Shown here one piece after another: positions 50,724-60,155 of a stretch of DNA of 64,000 bases. Each line of letters starts with the position of its first letter. Position 1 is the stretch's first letter. The notes under the pieces are model-generated. The model ran no database searches, was not told the DNA's origin, and saw nothing but the letters and a program-made list of their open reading frames with translations. Position numbers and translations under genes: made by a program. Source of the DNA: Pseudomonas rhodesiae (GTDB lineage Bacteria; Pseudomonadota; Gammaproteobacteria; Pseudomonadales; Pseudomonadaceae). The stretch spans positions 62,001 through 126,000 of the forward strand of contig NZ_VFEU01000008.1 of assembly GCF_007858255.1 (NCBI RefSeq). The letters run 5' to 3'.

Positions 50724-51812
50724 ATTTTCGGATTAACCGCCCTCTCCCCCTGGAGCCTGCTGGAACTGATCAGCGGCCTGTTGCTGCTGATTGTCGGCGC
50801 CGAAATTCTGGTACGCGCCGCGGTGCGCCTGGCCGCCAGCCTTAAGGTGCGGCCATTGATCATCGGCCTGACGATCGTCGCCTTCGGCAGCAGCGCACCG
50901 CAGATGACGGTCAGCCTGCAAGCCACCTTGGCCGGCAATACCGACATTGCCGTGGGCAGTGTGATTGGCAGCAGCATCTTCAACATCCTGGTGACCCTGG
51001 GCCTTTCTGCGCTGATCATCCCACTGCGGGTTTCGCGACAACTGGTACGCCTGGATATTCCGGTGATGATCCTCGCCGGGCTGCTGGTATTTACCCTGGC
51101 CGCCAACGAGGAACTCACGCCGGTCGATGGCGCGCTGCTGCTGGTGGCGCTGATCGCCTACCTCGGTGTGCTGCACTACCAGACCCGCCACTCACGGCGG
51201 CCGCGTACCCTCGACACCGTGGCCCAGGCACCATGGCTGAGCAGCGTGCTGCTGATGTTGGGCGGTTTGCTGGTGCTGGTGCTGGCCGGGCACTTGTTGC
51301 TCGGTGCGGCGGTGGATGTGGCGAGCGACCTGGGCCTGTCGGAACGCATCATCGGCCTGACGCTGATCGGCGTCGGCACTTCGCTGCCGTGCATGGCCAC
51401 CTCCCTGATCGCCGCCCTGCGTGGGCAGCGGGAAATCGCCGTGGGCAACGTGATCGGCAGCAATCTGTTCAATCTGCTGGGTGTGCTGGGCCTGACAGCT
51501 GTGCTGGCGCCGTCGCCGCTGTCGGTCTCGCCCAACGCACTGGTTTTCGATTTGCCGGTGATGCTCGGCGTAGTGGTGCTGTGCCTGCCGGTGTTCTATA
51601 CCGGCTACCGCGTGACCCGTGCCGAAGGTTTGGTGCTGCTGGGCTTGTACCTCGCGTATGGGCTGCATGTGATGTCGTTCACCACCGGCATGCCCCTGGC
51701 CAACAAACTTGAACACTTGATGGTGTATTACATCCTGCCAGTGCTGGTGGCGTTTCTGTTGTTCAGCACGCTGCGAGCCTGGCGCCGCCAACACAAGAGG
51801 GAATCGTCATGA
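50724..51812 (+). CDS. CaCA-type cation/sodium exchanger with atypical ion-site residues
   Basis: The protein (362 residues from an ATT at 50724) has ten to eleven hydrophobic segments in two inverted halves. Each half has an alpha-repeat: GSSAPQMTVS and GTSLPCMATSLIAALRGQREIAVGNVIGSNLFNLL. In CaCA exchangers both repeats carry a calcium-binding Glu after Pro (GTSxPE); here these are Gln60 and Cys223. It may therefore carry another ion. The start is unclear: ATT at 50724 is eight bases after AAGGAG, while the first standard codon, TTG at 50781, would delete most of helix one; a CTG lies at 50718. Confidence 0.85.
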   Translation: MFGLTALSPWSLLELISGLLLLIVGAEILVRAAVRLAASLKVRPLIIGLTIVAFGSSAPQMTVSLQATLAGNTDIAVGSVIGSSIFNILVTLGLSALIIPLRVSRQLVRLDIPVMILAGLLVFTLAANEELTPVDGALLLVALIAYLGVLHYQTRHSRRPRTLDTVAQAPWLSSVLLMLGGLLVLVLAGHLLLGAAVDVASDLGLSERIIGLTLIGVGTSLPCMATSLIAALRGQREIAVGNVIGSNLFNLLGVLGLTAVLAPSPLSVSPNALVFDLPVMLGVVVLCLPVFYTGYRVTRAEGLVLLGLYLAYGLHVMSFTTGMPLANKLEHLMVYYILPVLVAFLLFSTLRAWRRQHKRESS

Positions 51813-52189
51813 CCGAGCAGAAAACACCTGGAGTTGAGATGCGTCGCCAGGTGATGGGCGACGCGTTTGTCGACCGCGCACTGGGCAACGCCACGGACTT
51901 CACCCAGCCGCTGCAGGACTTCGTTAACGAGCACGCCTGGGGCGCCGTGTGGAACCGCGACGGTTTGCCCCTCAAGACCCGCAGCCTGATCACCCTCGCC
52001 GCCCTGACCGCGCTCAAGTGCCCGCAAGAACTCAAAGGCCACGTACGTGGCGCGTTGAACAATGGCTGTAGCGTAGAAGAGATCCGCGAGGCCCTGCTGC
52101 ACTGCGCGGTGTACGCCGGGGTGCCGGCCGCCATCGATGCGTTTCGAGCGGCGCAGGAAGTGATCGACAGCTACCAGAAAGACGCCTAG
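51809..52189 (+). CDS. Carboxymuconolactone decarboxylase family protein
   Basis: The 126-residue all-helical protein has the CMD signature: TRSLITLAALTALKCPQELKGHVRGALNNGCSVEEIREALLHCAVYAGVPAA. It resembles PcaC in length, yet no protocatechuate genes lie nearby. The AhpD-type CxxC is absent, so peroxidase activity is unlikely. The ATG overlaps the exchanger stop (ATGA), giving translational coupling with it. The substrate is unknown. Confidence 0.85.
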   Translation: MTEQKTPGVEMRRQVMGDAFVDRALGNATDFTQPLQDFVNEHAWGAVWNRDGLPLKTRSLITLAALTALKCPQELKGHVRGALNNGCSVEEIREALLHCAVYAGVPAAIDAFRAAQEVIDSYQKDA

Positions 52190-53127
52190 ATCCAGCCCCC
52201 GGCCTGCAACACGAAAATACCGATATTCGTGGTCACCGCCGCCATCAGCGTGGTGATCACGATAATCGCCGCCGCCAGTTCATGATTGCCCTCGGCCGCC
52301 CGGGCCATCACAAAGCTGGCAGCTGCGGTCGGCGCACCGAAGTACAAGAACAGAATTCCCAGTTCCGCCCCACGAAAGCCCAGCAGCCACGCGCCGAGCG
52401 TGGCGAGCAGCGGCAGCCAGATCATTTTCATCAGGCTCGCGCTCAACGCCATGCTGCCGCTCTTGCGCAGCGCCGCCAGGGACAAGGTGCCGCCGATGCA
52501 GATCAAGGCCAGTGGCAAGGTGGTGTCTGCCAGGTATTGCGCGGACTTTTCCAACCAGCCCGGTAAACCGATCTTGAAGTAAGCGAACGGCGCGGCTGTG
52601 ATCACGCTGATGATCAGCGGGTTGGCGACCACGCTTTTGAAGATGCTCCACGGGTCGGACTTGATCACCGGGCTATACACCGCCAGCACGATGGTCGACA
52701 GCGTGTTGTAGAACAGGATCACCAACGCCGCGAGGATCGCGCCGAGGGAGATGCCGTAGTCGCCATACATGCTCGCCGCCAGTGCCAGGCCGATCACGCC
52801 GTTATTACCGCGAAACGCGCCTTGGGCGTAGATGCCGCGATCTTCCTTGGGGCAACGAAAGATCGCCCACCCCCAAGCCAGGGCAAAGCTCACCAGCGTG
52901 GCGACGCAAAAGTAGATCAGCAGGCCCGGCTTGAGCGCCGAGTGCAGGTCCGCATGCAGGATGCCCAGGAACAACAGCGCCGGCATGGTGACGTTGAACA
53001 CCAGGGACGATGCAGTGTGGATAAAGTTGTCGTTGATCCAGTTGATGCGCTTGAGCAGCACTCCCAGAAACAGCATGGCAAACACCGGCGCGGTGATCGT
53101 GAGGGTGGTGAGGAAGATAGCCAGCAT
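52186..53127 (-). CDS. AEC family transporter
   Basis: The 313-residue membrane protein has about ten hydrophobic segments, with LAIFLTTLTITAPVFAMLFLGVLLKR at the N-terminus and the conserved LPLALICIGGTLSL region of auxin-efflux-carrier family proteins. Bacterial members are linked to malonate, malate or other organic acid export or import; this one is not resolved. It is convergent with the CMD gene (overlap of four bases) and followed upstream by a REP pair. Confidence 0.88.
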   Translation of the reverse strand: MLAIFLTTLTITAPVFAMLFLGVLLKRINWINDNFIHTASSLVFNVTMPALLFLGILHADLHSALKPGLLIYFCVATLVSFALAWGWAIFRCPKEDRGIYAQGAFRGNNGVIGLALAASMYGDYGISLGAILAALVILFYNTLSTIVLAVYSPVIKSDPWSIFKSVVANPLIISVITAAPFAYFKIGLPGWLEKSAQYLADTTLPLALICIGGTLSLAALRKSGSMALSASLMKMIWLPLLATLGAWLLGFRGAELGILFLYFGAPTAAASFVMARAAEGNHELAAAIIVITTLMAAVTTNIGIFVLQAGGWI

Positions 53128-53200
53128 GCCGGGGAGAACCTTGGTGAGCGTCGTTAGGTGGCTAATGATAAGCCATACAGCTCAGGGGTGCCTGTTAGAC

Positions 53201-53278
53201 CGCTATCGGGGGCAAGCCCCCTCCCACAGTTTGAATTGTGAATACCTTCAAATGTGGGAGGGGGCTTGCCCCCGATGC
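53201..53278. repeat. Inverted pair of REP palindromes (REPIN)
   Basis: CGCTATCGGGGGCAAGCCCC, ending CTCCCACA, is followed after about 24 bases by the inverse palindrome starting TGTGGGAGGGGG. It is the same family as at 50217, in the opposite relative arrangement. It lies between the AEC gene and garD. Confidence 0.88.
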
Positions 53279-53291
53279 AGACGCCTCGGTC

Positions 53292-54845
53292 TCAGGTAAT
53301 CGGCGCCGGGTTGAACAACGTGATGTCGTTGTGCAGCTTGTGATGCTCGGCCCACGTCTTCTTCTTGCCGCTGGCCACGTCCAGGTAAAAGTGAAACAAC
53401 TCCCAGCCCAGCTCCTCAATGCTTGCGCGCCCGGTGGCGATACGGCCGGCGTCAATGTCGATGAGGTCCGGCCAGCGTTGCGCCAGCTCCGTACGCGTCG
53501 AGACCTTAACCACCGGCGCCATCGCCAGCCCATAGGGCGTACCACGACCGGTGGTGAACACATGCAGGTTCATCCCAGCCGCCAGTTGCAACGTGCCGCA
53601 CACGAAGTCGCTGGCCGGAGTGGCGCAGAAGATCAGGCCCTTGCCCTTGAAGCGCTCGCCAGGGCCGAGCACGCCATTGATTGCGCTGCTGCCGGACTTG
53701 ACGATGGAGCCCAACGACTTCTCGACAATGTTCGACAACCCGCCTTTCTTGTTGCCCGGCGTGGTGTTGGCACTGCGATCTGCCTCGCCTTTGGCCAGGT
53801 AACGGTCGTACCAGTCCATTTCTCTGACCAACTCTTCGGCCACTTCCTTCGTCTGTGCGCGAGAGGTCAACAGGTAGATGGCATCACGCACTTCGGTGAC
53901 TTCGGAAAACATCACCGTCGCGCCGGCCCGCAGCAACAAGTCCGAGGCGTAGCCCAGGGCCGGGTTGGCGGTGATACCGGAAAACGCATCGCTGCCGCCG
54001 CACTGCATGCCCAGGATCAGCTCGGACGCCGGCACGGTTTCCCGGCGGCGCTGGTCGAGCTTCTTCAGGCGCACTTCGGCCAGTTCCATGATCTGCTCGA
54101 TCATCTCGGTGAAACCGTGGCTGGAGTCCTGCAGCCGATACAGCCACGGCTCGCTCAAGTCGACGGAACTGTCGTTGTCGTGCATCACCTGGCCGGCCTG
54201 CAATTTCTCACAGCCCAGGCTGATCACCAGGGCTTCGCCCCCCAGGTTCGGGTTGCGCGCCAGGTTGCGCACGGTACGGATCGGGATGTAGGCATCCGTC
54301 GCGGTGATCGCCACCCCGCAGCCGTAGCTGTGAGTCAGCGCCACCACGTCATCGACATTGGGGTACTTGGGCAGCAACTCTTCCTTGATGCGCTTGACCG
54401 CGTGGTCCAGCACGCCGGTCACGCACTGCACCGTGGTGGTGATGCCCAGGATATTGCGCGTGCCGACGGTGCCGTCGGCATTGCGGTAGCCCTCGAACGT
54501 ATAGCCCTCCAGCGGCGCCTGGCCCTCGGGCACTTCGGTAGACAGCGGCAGGCTATCCAGCGGTGGCGCGGTGGGCATGCGCAGTTGATCTTCCTGGACC
54601 CAACTGCCACGCGGAATCGGCGCCAAGGCATACCCGATGGTCTGGCCGTAACGAATAATCTGACCGCCCTCGGGAATATCTTCCAGGGTCACTTTGTGGC
54701 TCTGGGGGATGAAGTCTACGGTCACCAGGCCGTCCGGGAACTCAGTCCCGGCCGGTACGCCCTGGTCGTTGACCACGATCACTACGTTGTCGCGCTCGTG
54801 CAAACGAATCGAGCGCGGCGAGTCGGCATGTTCAATCAACTGCAT
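53292..54845 (-). CDS. garD: Galactarate dehydratase
   Basis: The 517-residue UxaA/GarD family enzyme removes water from D-galactarate to give 5-keto-4-deoxyglucarate, using a metal. An N-terminal SAF domain (residues 1-100) is followed by the catalytic part with [36 protein letters not shown] and [16 protein letters not shown]. The length is the same as GarD. It is the last gene of the operon, 10 bases after the MFS permease. Confidence 0.93.
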   Translation of the reverse strand: MQLIEHADSPRSIRLHERDNVVIVVNDQGVPAGTEFPDGLVTVDFIPQSHKVTLEDIPEGGQIIRYGQTIGYALAPIPRGSWVQEDQLRMPTAPPLDSLPLSTEVPEGQAPLEGYTFEGYRNADGTVGTRNILGITTTVQCVTGVLDHAVKRIKEELLPKYPNVDDVVALTHSYGCGVAITATDAYIPIRTVRNLARNPNLGGEALVISLGCEKLQAGQVMHDNDSSVDLSEPWLYRLQDSSHGFTEMIEQIMELAEVRLKKLDQRRRETVPASELILGMQCGGSDAFSGITANPALGYASDLLLRAGATVMFSEVTEVRDAIYLLTSRAQTKEVAEELVREMDWYDRYLAKGEADRSANTTPGNKKGGLSNIVEKSLGSIVKSGSSAINGVLGPGERFKGKGLIFCATPASDFVCGTLQLAAGMNLHVFTTGRGTPYGLAMAPVVKVSTRTELAQRWPDLIDIDAGRIATGRASIEELGWELFHFYLDVASGKKKTWAEHHKLHNDITLFNPAPIT

Positions 54846-54855
54846 TACACGAACC

Positions 54856-56220
54856 TCAGGAATGCGCTTGGGTAAGGTGGGTTACTTCAGGCCCCTGGGC
54901 GGGCGGCTCTTTGAGCACCACGCGCTTGATCGGACCGACGATCACCAGGTAGCTGAACACCGCCACCAGCGCGTTGGCGCCGACAAACACCAGGGCCCAT
55001 TTGAAAGAACCGGTGGTGCTGATGATGTAGCCGATGACAATCGGTGTGGTGATCGACGCCAGGTTACCGAAGGTGTTGAACAAGCCACCACTGAGGCCGG
55101 CGATTTGTTTCGGCGAAGTGTCGGACACCACCGCCCAGCCCAGTGCGCCAACGCCCTTGCCGAAGAAGGCCAAGGCCATGAAGCCCACCACCATCCACTC
55201 CACATCCACGTAGTTGCACGCAATGATGCTGCTGGAAACCAGCAGGCCGGCGATGATCGGCGCCTTGCGGGCAAAGGTCAGCGAGTGGCCTTTGCGCAGC
55301 AGGTAATCGGAAATCACCCCGCCGAGCACGCCGCCGATAAAGCCGCAGATCGCCGGCAACGAGGCGATGAAACCGGCCTTGAGGATGGTCATGCCACGGT
55401 CCTGCACCAGATATACCGGGAACCAGGTCAGGAAGAAGTAGGTGATGCCGTTGATGCAGTACTGGCCCAGATACACCCCGAGCATCATGCGGTTGGTGAG
55501 CAACTGGCGGATGTAATCCCACTTCGGCCCGTCGGTTTTCTTACCCTTGGCCTTGTCCTGATCCATATCGACCATCGCGCCATTGGCGGCGATGTGATTG
55601 AGCTCGGCCTCGTTGATCATCGGGTGCTGGCGGGGGCTGTGGATCACTTTCAGCCAGATCAGCGAGAACACGATGCCGATCACGCCCATCACGATAAACA
55701 CGTGCTGCCAGCCGAAGCGGTAGACGATCCAACCCATCAGGGGCGCGAACAGCACCGTGGCGAAGTACTGCGCCGAGTTAAATATCGCCGAGGCGGTGCC
55801 CCGTTCAGCGGTCGGGAACCAGGCCGCGACGATGCGTGCGTTACCCGGGAAGGAAGGTGCCTCGGCCAGGCCCACCAGGAAGCGCAGCATAAACAGCGCG
55901 ACCACGGCGGTGGAAACACCGAACTCACCCACATAGCCTTGCAGCACGGTGAACAGGGACCAGGTGAAGATGCTCAGGGCATAGACTTTTTTCGAGCCGA
56001 ACCGGTCCAGCAGCCAGCCACCGGGAATTTGCCCGGCCACATAGGCCCAACCGAATGCGGAGAAGATGTAACCGAGAGTGACCGCGTCGATGCCGAGGTC
56101 TTTTTGCAGGCTGGAGCCCGCGATGGCGATGGTGGCCCGGTCGGCGTAGTTGATCGTGGTCACCACAAAGAGCATGAGCAGGATCAAATAGCGGACGTGG
56201 GTCGGCTTGGTCGCTTGCAT
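54856..56220 (-). CDS. MFS permease for galactarate/glucarate-type acids
   Basis: This 454-residue 12-helix transporter of the anion:cation symporter family begins [24 protein letters not shown], the NYxDR hallmark of GudP/GarP/DgoT-type hexarate and hexonate importers. [23 protein letters not shown] and [19 protein letters not shown] are also typical. Its place before garD suggests D-galactarate uptake. GAAGTA-like ribosome sites are weak. A hairpin lies upstream at 56277. Confidence 0.92.
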   Translation of the reverse strand: MQATKPTHVRYLILLMLFVVTTINYADRATIAIAGSSLQKDLGIDAVTLGYIFSAFGWAYVAGQIPGGWLLDRFGSKKVYALSIFTWSLFTVLQGYVGEFGVSTAVVALFMLRFLVGLAEAPSFPGNARIVAAWFPTAERGTASAIFNSAQYFATVLFAPLMGWIVYRFGWQHVFIVMGVIGIVFSLIWLKVIHSPRQHPMINEAELNHIAANGAMVDMDQDKAKGKKTDGPKWDYIRQLLTNRMMLGVYLGQYCINGITYFFLTWFPVYLVQDRGMTILKAGFIASLPAICGFIGGVLGGVISDYLLRKGHSLTFARKAPIIAGLLVSSSIIACNYVDVEWMVVGFMALAFFGKGVGALGWAVVSDTSPKQIAGLSGGLFNTFGNLASITTPIVIGYIISTTGSFKWALVFVGANALVAVFSYLVIVGPIKRVVLKEPPAQGPEVTHLTQAHS

Positions 56221-56276
56221 GTAGAAGTACTCCCACTAATTATTTTTTTTGCGGGTAATGGTTTTCTGTTTTGGTC

Positions 56277-56303
56277 GTGGGGCCGGCAGGCGTCCGGCCC
56301 CAC
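56277..56303 (-). other. Intercistronic hairpin between the aldehyde dehydrogenase and MFS genes
   Basis: GTGGGGCCGG and CCGGCCCCAC form a perfect ten-base stem with a seven-base loop. No T-run follows, so it more likely protects the upstream mRNA end than terminates. Confidence 0.5.
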
Positions 56304-56316
56304 GGGGTATTGCGTC

Positions 56317-57762
56317 TTACGAACCGATGTAGCTGGTTTTCACCACGGTGTAGAACTCTTGCGCATAGCGACCCTGCTCACGCGAACCATAGGATGAGCC
56401 CTTACGCCCACCGAACGGAACGTGATAATCCACGCCGGCGGTCGGCAGGTTGACCATCACCATTCCGGCCTGGGAGTGGCGCTTGAAGTGATTGGCGTAC
56501 TTCAGCGACGTGGTGGCGATACCGGCCGACAAGCCGAACTCGGTGTCGTTGGCCATGGCCAGGGCTGCCTCGTAGTCCGCCACGCGCACCACGTTGGCCA
56601 CTGGCCCGAAGATTTCTTCACGGCTGATGCGCATGGCCGCTTCGCTGTCAGCGAACAAAGTCGGCGCGAGGAAGTAACCCTCGGTGTCGCACGTCACCAG
56701 GCTGCCACCGCTGACCAACCGCGCGCCTTCGCTTTGGCCGATATCGATGTATTTCATGTCCTGATCCAGTTGGGCCTGGGACACGACGGGGCCGATATCG
56801 GTGCCGCTCTTGAGGGCATGGCCGACCTTGATCGACTTCATGCGCTCGGCCATGGCCGCGACAAACTGGTCGTGGATGCCGGCGGTCACGATCAAACGGC
56901 TGGACGCTGTGCAACGTTGCCCGGTGGAGTAGAACGCGCTCTGTACCGCCAGCTCGACCGCTTGTTTGAGGTCGGCGTCGTCGAGAATGATCTGCGGGTT
57001 CTTGCCGCCCATTTCCAACTGCACTTTGGCCTGACGCGACACACAGCTGACGGCGATCTGACGGCCGACACCGACGGAACCAGTGAAGCTGATGCCGTCG
57101 ACTTTCGGGCTGTTGACCAGCACATCACCGACCACACGGCCGCTGCCCATTACCAGGTTGAACACACCGTCCGGGAAACCGGCGCGGGAGATGATTTCCG
57201 CGAGGGCCCAGGCGCAACCCGGCACCAGCTCGGCGGGCTTGATTACCACGCAGTTGCCGTAGGCCAGGGCCGGGGCGATTTTCCATGCGGGGATGGCAAT
57301 CGGGAAGTTCCACGGGGTGATCAAACCAACCACACCAAGGGCTTCGCGGGTAACTTCGACGTTGACGCCCGGACGCACCGACGGCACGTAGTCGCCGGAC
57401 AAGCGCAGGCATTCGCCAGCAAAGAATTTGAAGATATTGCCGGCGCGAGTCACTTCACCGATGGCTTCGGGCAGGGTCTTGCCCTCTTCACGGGCCAGCA
57501 GGGTGCCGAGTTCTTCGCGGCGGGCGAGGATTTCGCTGCCGACTTTATCCAGCGCATCGTGGCGGGCCTGAATGCCCGAGGCGGACCAGGCCGGGAACGC
57601 GGCGCGTGCGGCGTCGATGGCGGCGTTGACTTGAGCAACATCAGCCTTGGCGTATTCGCCGATGACATCAGACAACTCCGACGGGTTGATATTGGTGCAA
57701 TAGTCCACACCGGCCACCCACTGGCCATTGATGTAGTTTTCAAAGCGTTTGGCTTGGGACAC
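56317..57762 (-). CDS. 2-ketoglutarate semialdehyde dehydrogenase (ALDH family)
   Basis: The 481-residue aldehyde dehydrogenase has the catalytic Cys in STGQRCTASSRLIV and Glu in LEMGGKNPQII, with cofactor motif GSVGVGRQIA. In the hexarate route it oxidises 2-oxoglutarate semialdehyde to 2-oxoglutarate, feeding the TCA cycle. The context (kdgD upstream, garD downstream) supports this. The start is a GTG with AGGAG seven bases before. Its end is followed by the hairpin at 56277. Confidence 0.92.
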   Translation of the reverse strand: MSQAKRFENYINGQWVAGVDYCTNINPSELSDVIGEYAKADVAQVNAAIDAARAAFPAWSASGIQARHDALDKVGSEILARREELGTLLAREEGKTLPEAIGEVTRAGNIFKFFAGECLRLSGDYVPSVRPGVNVEVTREALGVVGLITPWNFPIAIPAWKIAPALAYGNCVVIKPAELVPGCAWALAEIISRAGFPDGVFNLVMGSGRVVGDVLVNSPKVDGISFTGSVGVGRQIAVSCVSRQAKVQLEMGGKNPQIILDDADLKQAVELAVQSAFYSTGQRCTASSRLIVTAGIHDQFVAAMAERMKSIKVGHALKSGTDIGPVVSQAQLDQDMKYIDIGQSEGARLVSGGSLVTCDTEGYFLAPTLFADSEAAMRISREEIFGPVANVVRVADYEAALAMANDTEFGLSAGIATTSLKYANHFKRHSQAGMVMVNLPTAGVDYHVPFGGRKGSSYGSREQGRYAQEFYTVVKTSYIGS

Positions 57763-57781
57763 GAATCTTCTCCTGACGCAA

Positions 57782-57807
57782 AAGGCCGCTGATTGCTCAG
57801 CGGCCTT
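57782..57807 (-). terminator. Weak terminator-like hairpin after kdgD
   Basis: Perfect 11-base arms (AAGGCCGCTGA with TCAGCGGCCTT) enclose a TTGC loop; on the minus strand it is followed by only a few T's (CCTTTTGC). It may partly stop transcripts between kdgD and the dehydrogenase gene. Confidence 0.55.
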
Positions 57808-57816
57808 GTAAATGTC

Positions 57817-58728
57817 TTATTGCGGGCCTTGCTTATCGATCAGCGCGGCGAGGGCTTCGTACTCTTCCGGCAGCAGGTCGGTCAGCGGTGTGCGCACTGG
57901 GCCGGCGTCATAACCGGCGATTTTTGCGCCGGCCTTGACGATGCTCACGGCATAACCGGCCTTGCGGTTGCGGATGTCCAGGTAAGGCAGGAAGAAGTTG
58001 TCGATGATCTTGCTGACGGTGGCGTGATCATCCTTGGCGATCGCGTGGTAGAAGTCCATCGCGGTTTTCGGGATGAAGTTGAACACCGCCGAGGAGTACA
58101 CCGGTACGCCCAAAGCCTTGTAGGCAGCGGCATAAACTTCTGCGGTGGGCAGGCCGCCCAGGTAGCTGAACCGATCACCGAGGCGACGGCGGATCGACAC
58201 CATCAGTTCGATGTCACCCAGGCCGTCCTTGTAGCCGATCAGGTTCGGGCAGCGCTCAGCCAGACGCTCCAGCAGCGGCGCAGTCAGACGGCAGACGTTG
58301 CGGTTGTAGACCACCACGCCAATCTTGACCGATTTGCACACGGCTTCAACGTGGGCGGCAACCCCATCCTGGCTGGCTTCGGTGAGGTAGTGCGGCAGCA
58401 GCAACAGGCCCTTGGCCCCCAGACGCTCGGCTTCCTGAGCATATTCGATAGCCTGACGCGTCGAACCGCCGACGCCGGCGAGGATCGGCACGCTGGTGGC
58501 GCAGGTATCAACAGCAGTCTTTACCACTTGGGAATATTCGCTGGCGGCCAGGGAGAAAAACTCACCGGTGCCGCCGGCGGCGAACAAGGCGGTGGCGCCG
58601 TACGGGGCCAGCCACTCCAGGCGCTTGATGTAACCCGCCTGGTGGAAATCACCCTGCGCGTTGAAATCGGTCACGGGGAAAGACAGCAGACCGTGGGAAA
58701 GGATGGACTTCAGTTCTTGTGGATTCAT
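57817..58728 (-). CDS. kdgD: 5-dehydro-4-deoxyglucarate dehydratase
   Basis: The 303-residue DHDPS/NAL-family enzyme decarboxylates and dehydrates 5-keto-4-deoxyglucarate to 2-oxoglutarate semialdehyde. The Schiff-base lysine is in [15 protein letters not shown], and the N-terminal part reads [16 protein letters not shown]. The length matches KdgD. The start at 58728 (MNPQELKS) is chosen over an upstream in-frame ATG at 58806, which lies in the regulatory palindrome. It is the first gene of the galactarate operon. Confidence 0.95.
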   Translation of the reverse strand: MNPQELKSILSHGLLSFPVTDFNAQGDFHQAGYIKRLEWLAPYGATALFAAGGTGEFFSLAASEYSQVVKTAVDTCATSVPILAGVGGSTRQAIEYAQEAERLGAKGLLLLPHYLTEASQDGVAAHVEAVCKSVKIGVVVYNRNVCRLTAPLLERLAERCPNLIGYKDGLGDIELMVSIRRRLGDRFSYLGGLPTAEVYAAAYKALGVPVYSSAVFNFIPKTAMDFYHAIAKDDHATVSKIIDNFFLPYLDIRNRKAGYAVSIVKAGAKIAGYDAGPVRTPLTDLLPEEYEALAALIDKQGPQ

Positions 58729-58784
58729 TATTCGAACACCCTGGGTAAAGACTTTCTGTCGAAAGGTTTGTTGTTGGTTTTGAT

Positions 58785-58807
58785 GATGTCGTACGTCATC
58801 GTACAAC
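58785..58807 (-). promoter_or_regulatory. Candidate operator of the FadR-type regulator before kdgD
   Basis: GATGTCGTACGTCATC (58785-58800) is palindromic at 14 of 16 positions and is followed on the plus strand by GTACAAC. Read on the minus strand the end gives GTTGTACGATGA, which matches 10 of 12 bases of GTTGTATGATCA upstream of the regulator gene at 60955. The GTAC-type core fits GntR/FadR operators. Confidence 0.5.
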
Positions 58808-58871
58808 TATAAAACTATTCGTCAACTGCAATTCATCAACCTCCCGGCAAAGAGTGTTGAAACAGGCATTC

Positions 58872-58923
58872 TTGACGTAGGAAATTTATGCTCTATGCTC
58901 GCCGTAGCTGTATATACATACAG
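58872..58923 (+). promoter_or_regulatory. LexA-controlled promoter: -35/-10 and SOS box
   Basis: TTGACG (58872) and TATGCT (58894) are 16 bases apart, and CTGTATATACATACAG (58908-58923) follows where transcription should start. The 16-base operator matches CTG-N10-CAG with an AT-rich alternating core, and TA follows the CAG as in the 20-base LexA consensus. The operator would be occluded by LexA until DNA damage. The controlled gene starts at 58963. Confidence 0.88.
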
Positions 58924-58962
58924 TAACCAAGGAAGATTCCTACGACTTAGCAAGGAGCTAAC

Positions 58963-60117
58963 ATGTCAGGTCTTGAACTCGCATTACCCGAAAAAAACCC
59001 ACCGACCCTACGCTTCGAAGGCGGCGAACACACGTCAATTGGCGACGATACGCTGCTGCGCTTCGCCAAAGACGCCGCGCCGATACCTGCGCGAGAAGTT
59101 GAGCTGCATCTGCCCAACGGGCTGGCACTGACTTACGGCCAAGTGATCGCCCTGGGTGGCGACTTCTACGGCATCCCTGGCCAACCGATCAGCGATGGTG
59201 CCTCCCCCGCCGAGCGTGTGCAACGCTTCACGGCCGCGTTCAATTCCCTGGCCGTGTTGCCGGCGTCACGGGAAGAAGCACGCAACATCCTTGGGGTGAT
59301 GCAAAAGGAGATCAACGCGGTCAACCAGGCAATCAAGGCAGGCAAACAGCCTCATGAGGCGTACGACGCCTTGGGCGATAGCTTGTCCGAGGAGTGGAAC
59401 CGCATCACCGGTGGCGGCAGCGCGGTGTCGGCGCTGATTCCGCTGGGACGTTACTTGAAACTGGCGGCGGACAACGCCGACCACTTCGGCGAGTGGGCGC
59501 TGTCGGCCTACCTCGCCGGGCATACCGCAGCCCTGCAACAGGCAGTGATAGCTCATCAGACAGGCACCGACCAGGCGCTGGAACTGGCCTATGCCATGAA
59601 CAGTTTTGCCGATCATTTTTTGACCGATCTGTTTTCCGCCGGCCACCTGCGCGTGCCACGCAAGCAATTGGCCGCCGTGGTTACCCCCGGAGAACTCGGC
59701 TCGCTGATCAGCCGTTTCATGCACGACGAAGACAGTAAATTCGGGCTCAAGGTGCGCAATGCCATGGGTGACGAATGGCATGCCTACGGGGATAAGCGCT
59801 ACTTCGACAGCGCCGATGCGGCCAGTCGGGCCCAAGTCAAACGCGCGGTGCAAGCCTCGGCGGACGAAATCTTCGACACTTTCCTCAGCGGCACCGCGCC
59901 CTCCCCGGCCACCTTCAAGGCGCCGCTGTACGTGCCGGACCTGAATGCCGCTCAAAACCCGGCAAACAACTTTTCGCCGCTGTTCAAGAGGGAGGGCGAC
60001 AAGGTGCTGCGGCGCAAGGACGTAAATGACTTGAACGACAAGCAGTGGACGAATGATTGGTGGGGATGGAGTACGTACTTGTTGCTCAAGGACTACGAAC
60101 CCAATACACCGGTCTGA
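58963..60117 (+). CDS. Zinc-dependent phospholipase C-like protein under SOS control
   Basis: The 384-residue protein shows the arrangement of zinc phospholipase C: His23 in GEHTSIGD, Asp67 in GGDFYG, His174, and the spacing H-x3-D-x5-H in FADHFLTDLFSAGH (His218, Asp222, His228), identical to that of Bacillus PC-PLC. A further HAYGD follows at 273. No signal peptide or membrane helix is seen, so it is cytosolic unless exported by another route. GGAG lies five bases before the ATG. A LexA operator overlaps its transcription start. It could be a lytic toxin or bacteriocin-like effector, or a phospholipase freed on lysis; activity is inferred from metal-site spacing only. Confidence 0.7.
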   Translation: MSGLELALPEKNPPTLRFEGGEHTSIGDDTLLRFAKDAAPIPAREVELHLPNGLALTYGQVIALGGDFYGIPGQPISDGASPAERVQRFTAAFNSLAVLPASREEARNILGVMQKEINAVNQAIKAGKQPHEAYDALGDSLSEEWNRITGGGSAVSALIPLGRYLKLAADNADHFGEWALSAYLAGHTAALQQAVIAHQTGTDQALELAYAMNSFADHFLTDLFSAGHLRVPRKQLAAVVTPGELGSLISRFMHDEDSKFGLKVRNAMGDEWHAYGDKRYFDSADAASRAQVKRAVQASADEIFDTFLSGTAPSPATFKAPLYVPDLNAAQNPANNFSPLFKREGDKVLRRKDVNDLNDKQWTNDWWGWSTYLLLKDYEPNTPV

Positions 60118-60155
60118 TCACAACCGTTGCCCCGTCGATGATCAAACCCTGAGAC

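Noticed and set aside
51809..52189. AhpD-like peroxidase assignment for the CMD protein
   Set aside because: The CxxC pair needed for AhpD activity is missing.
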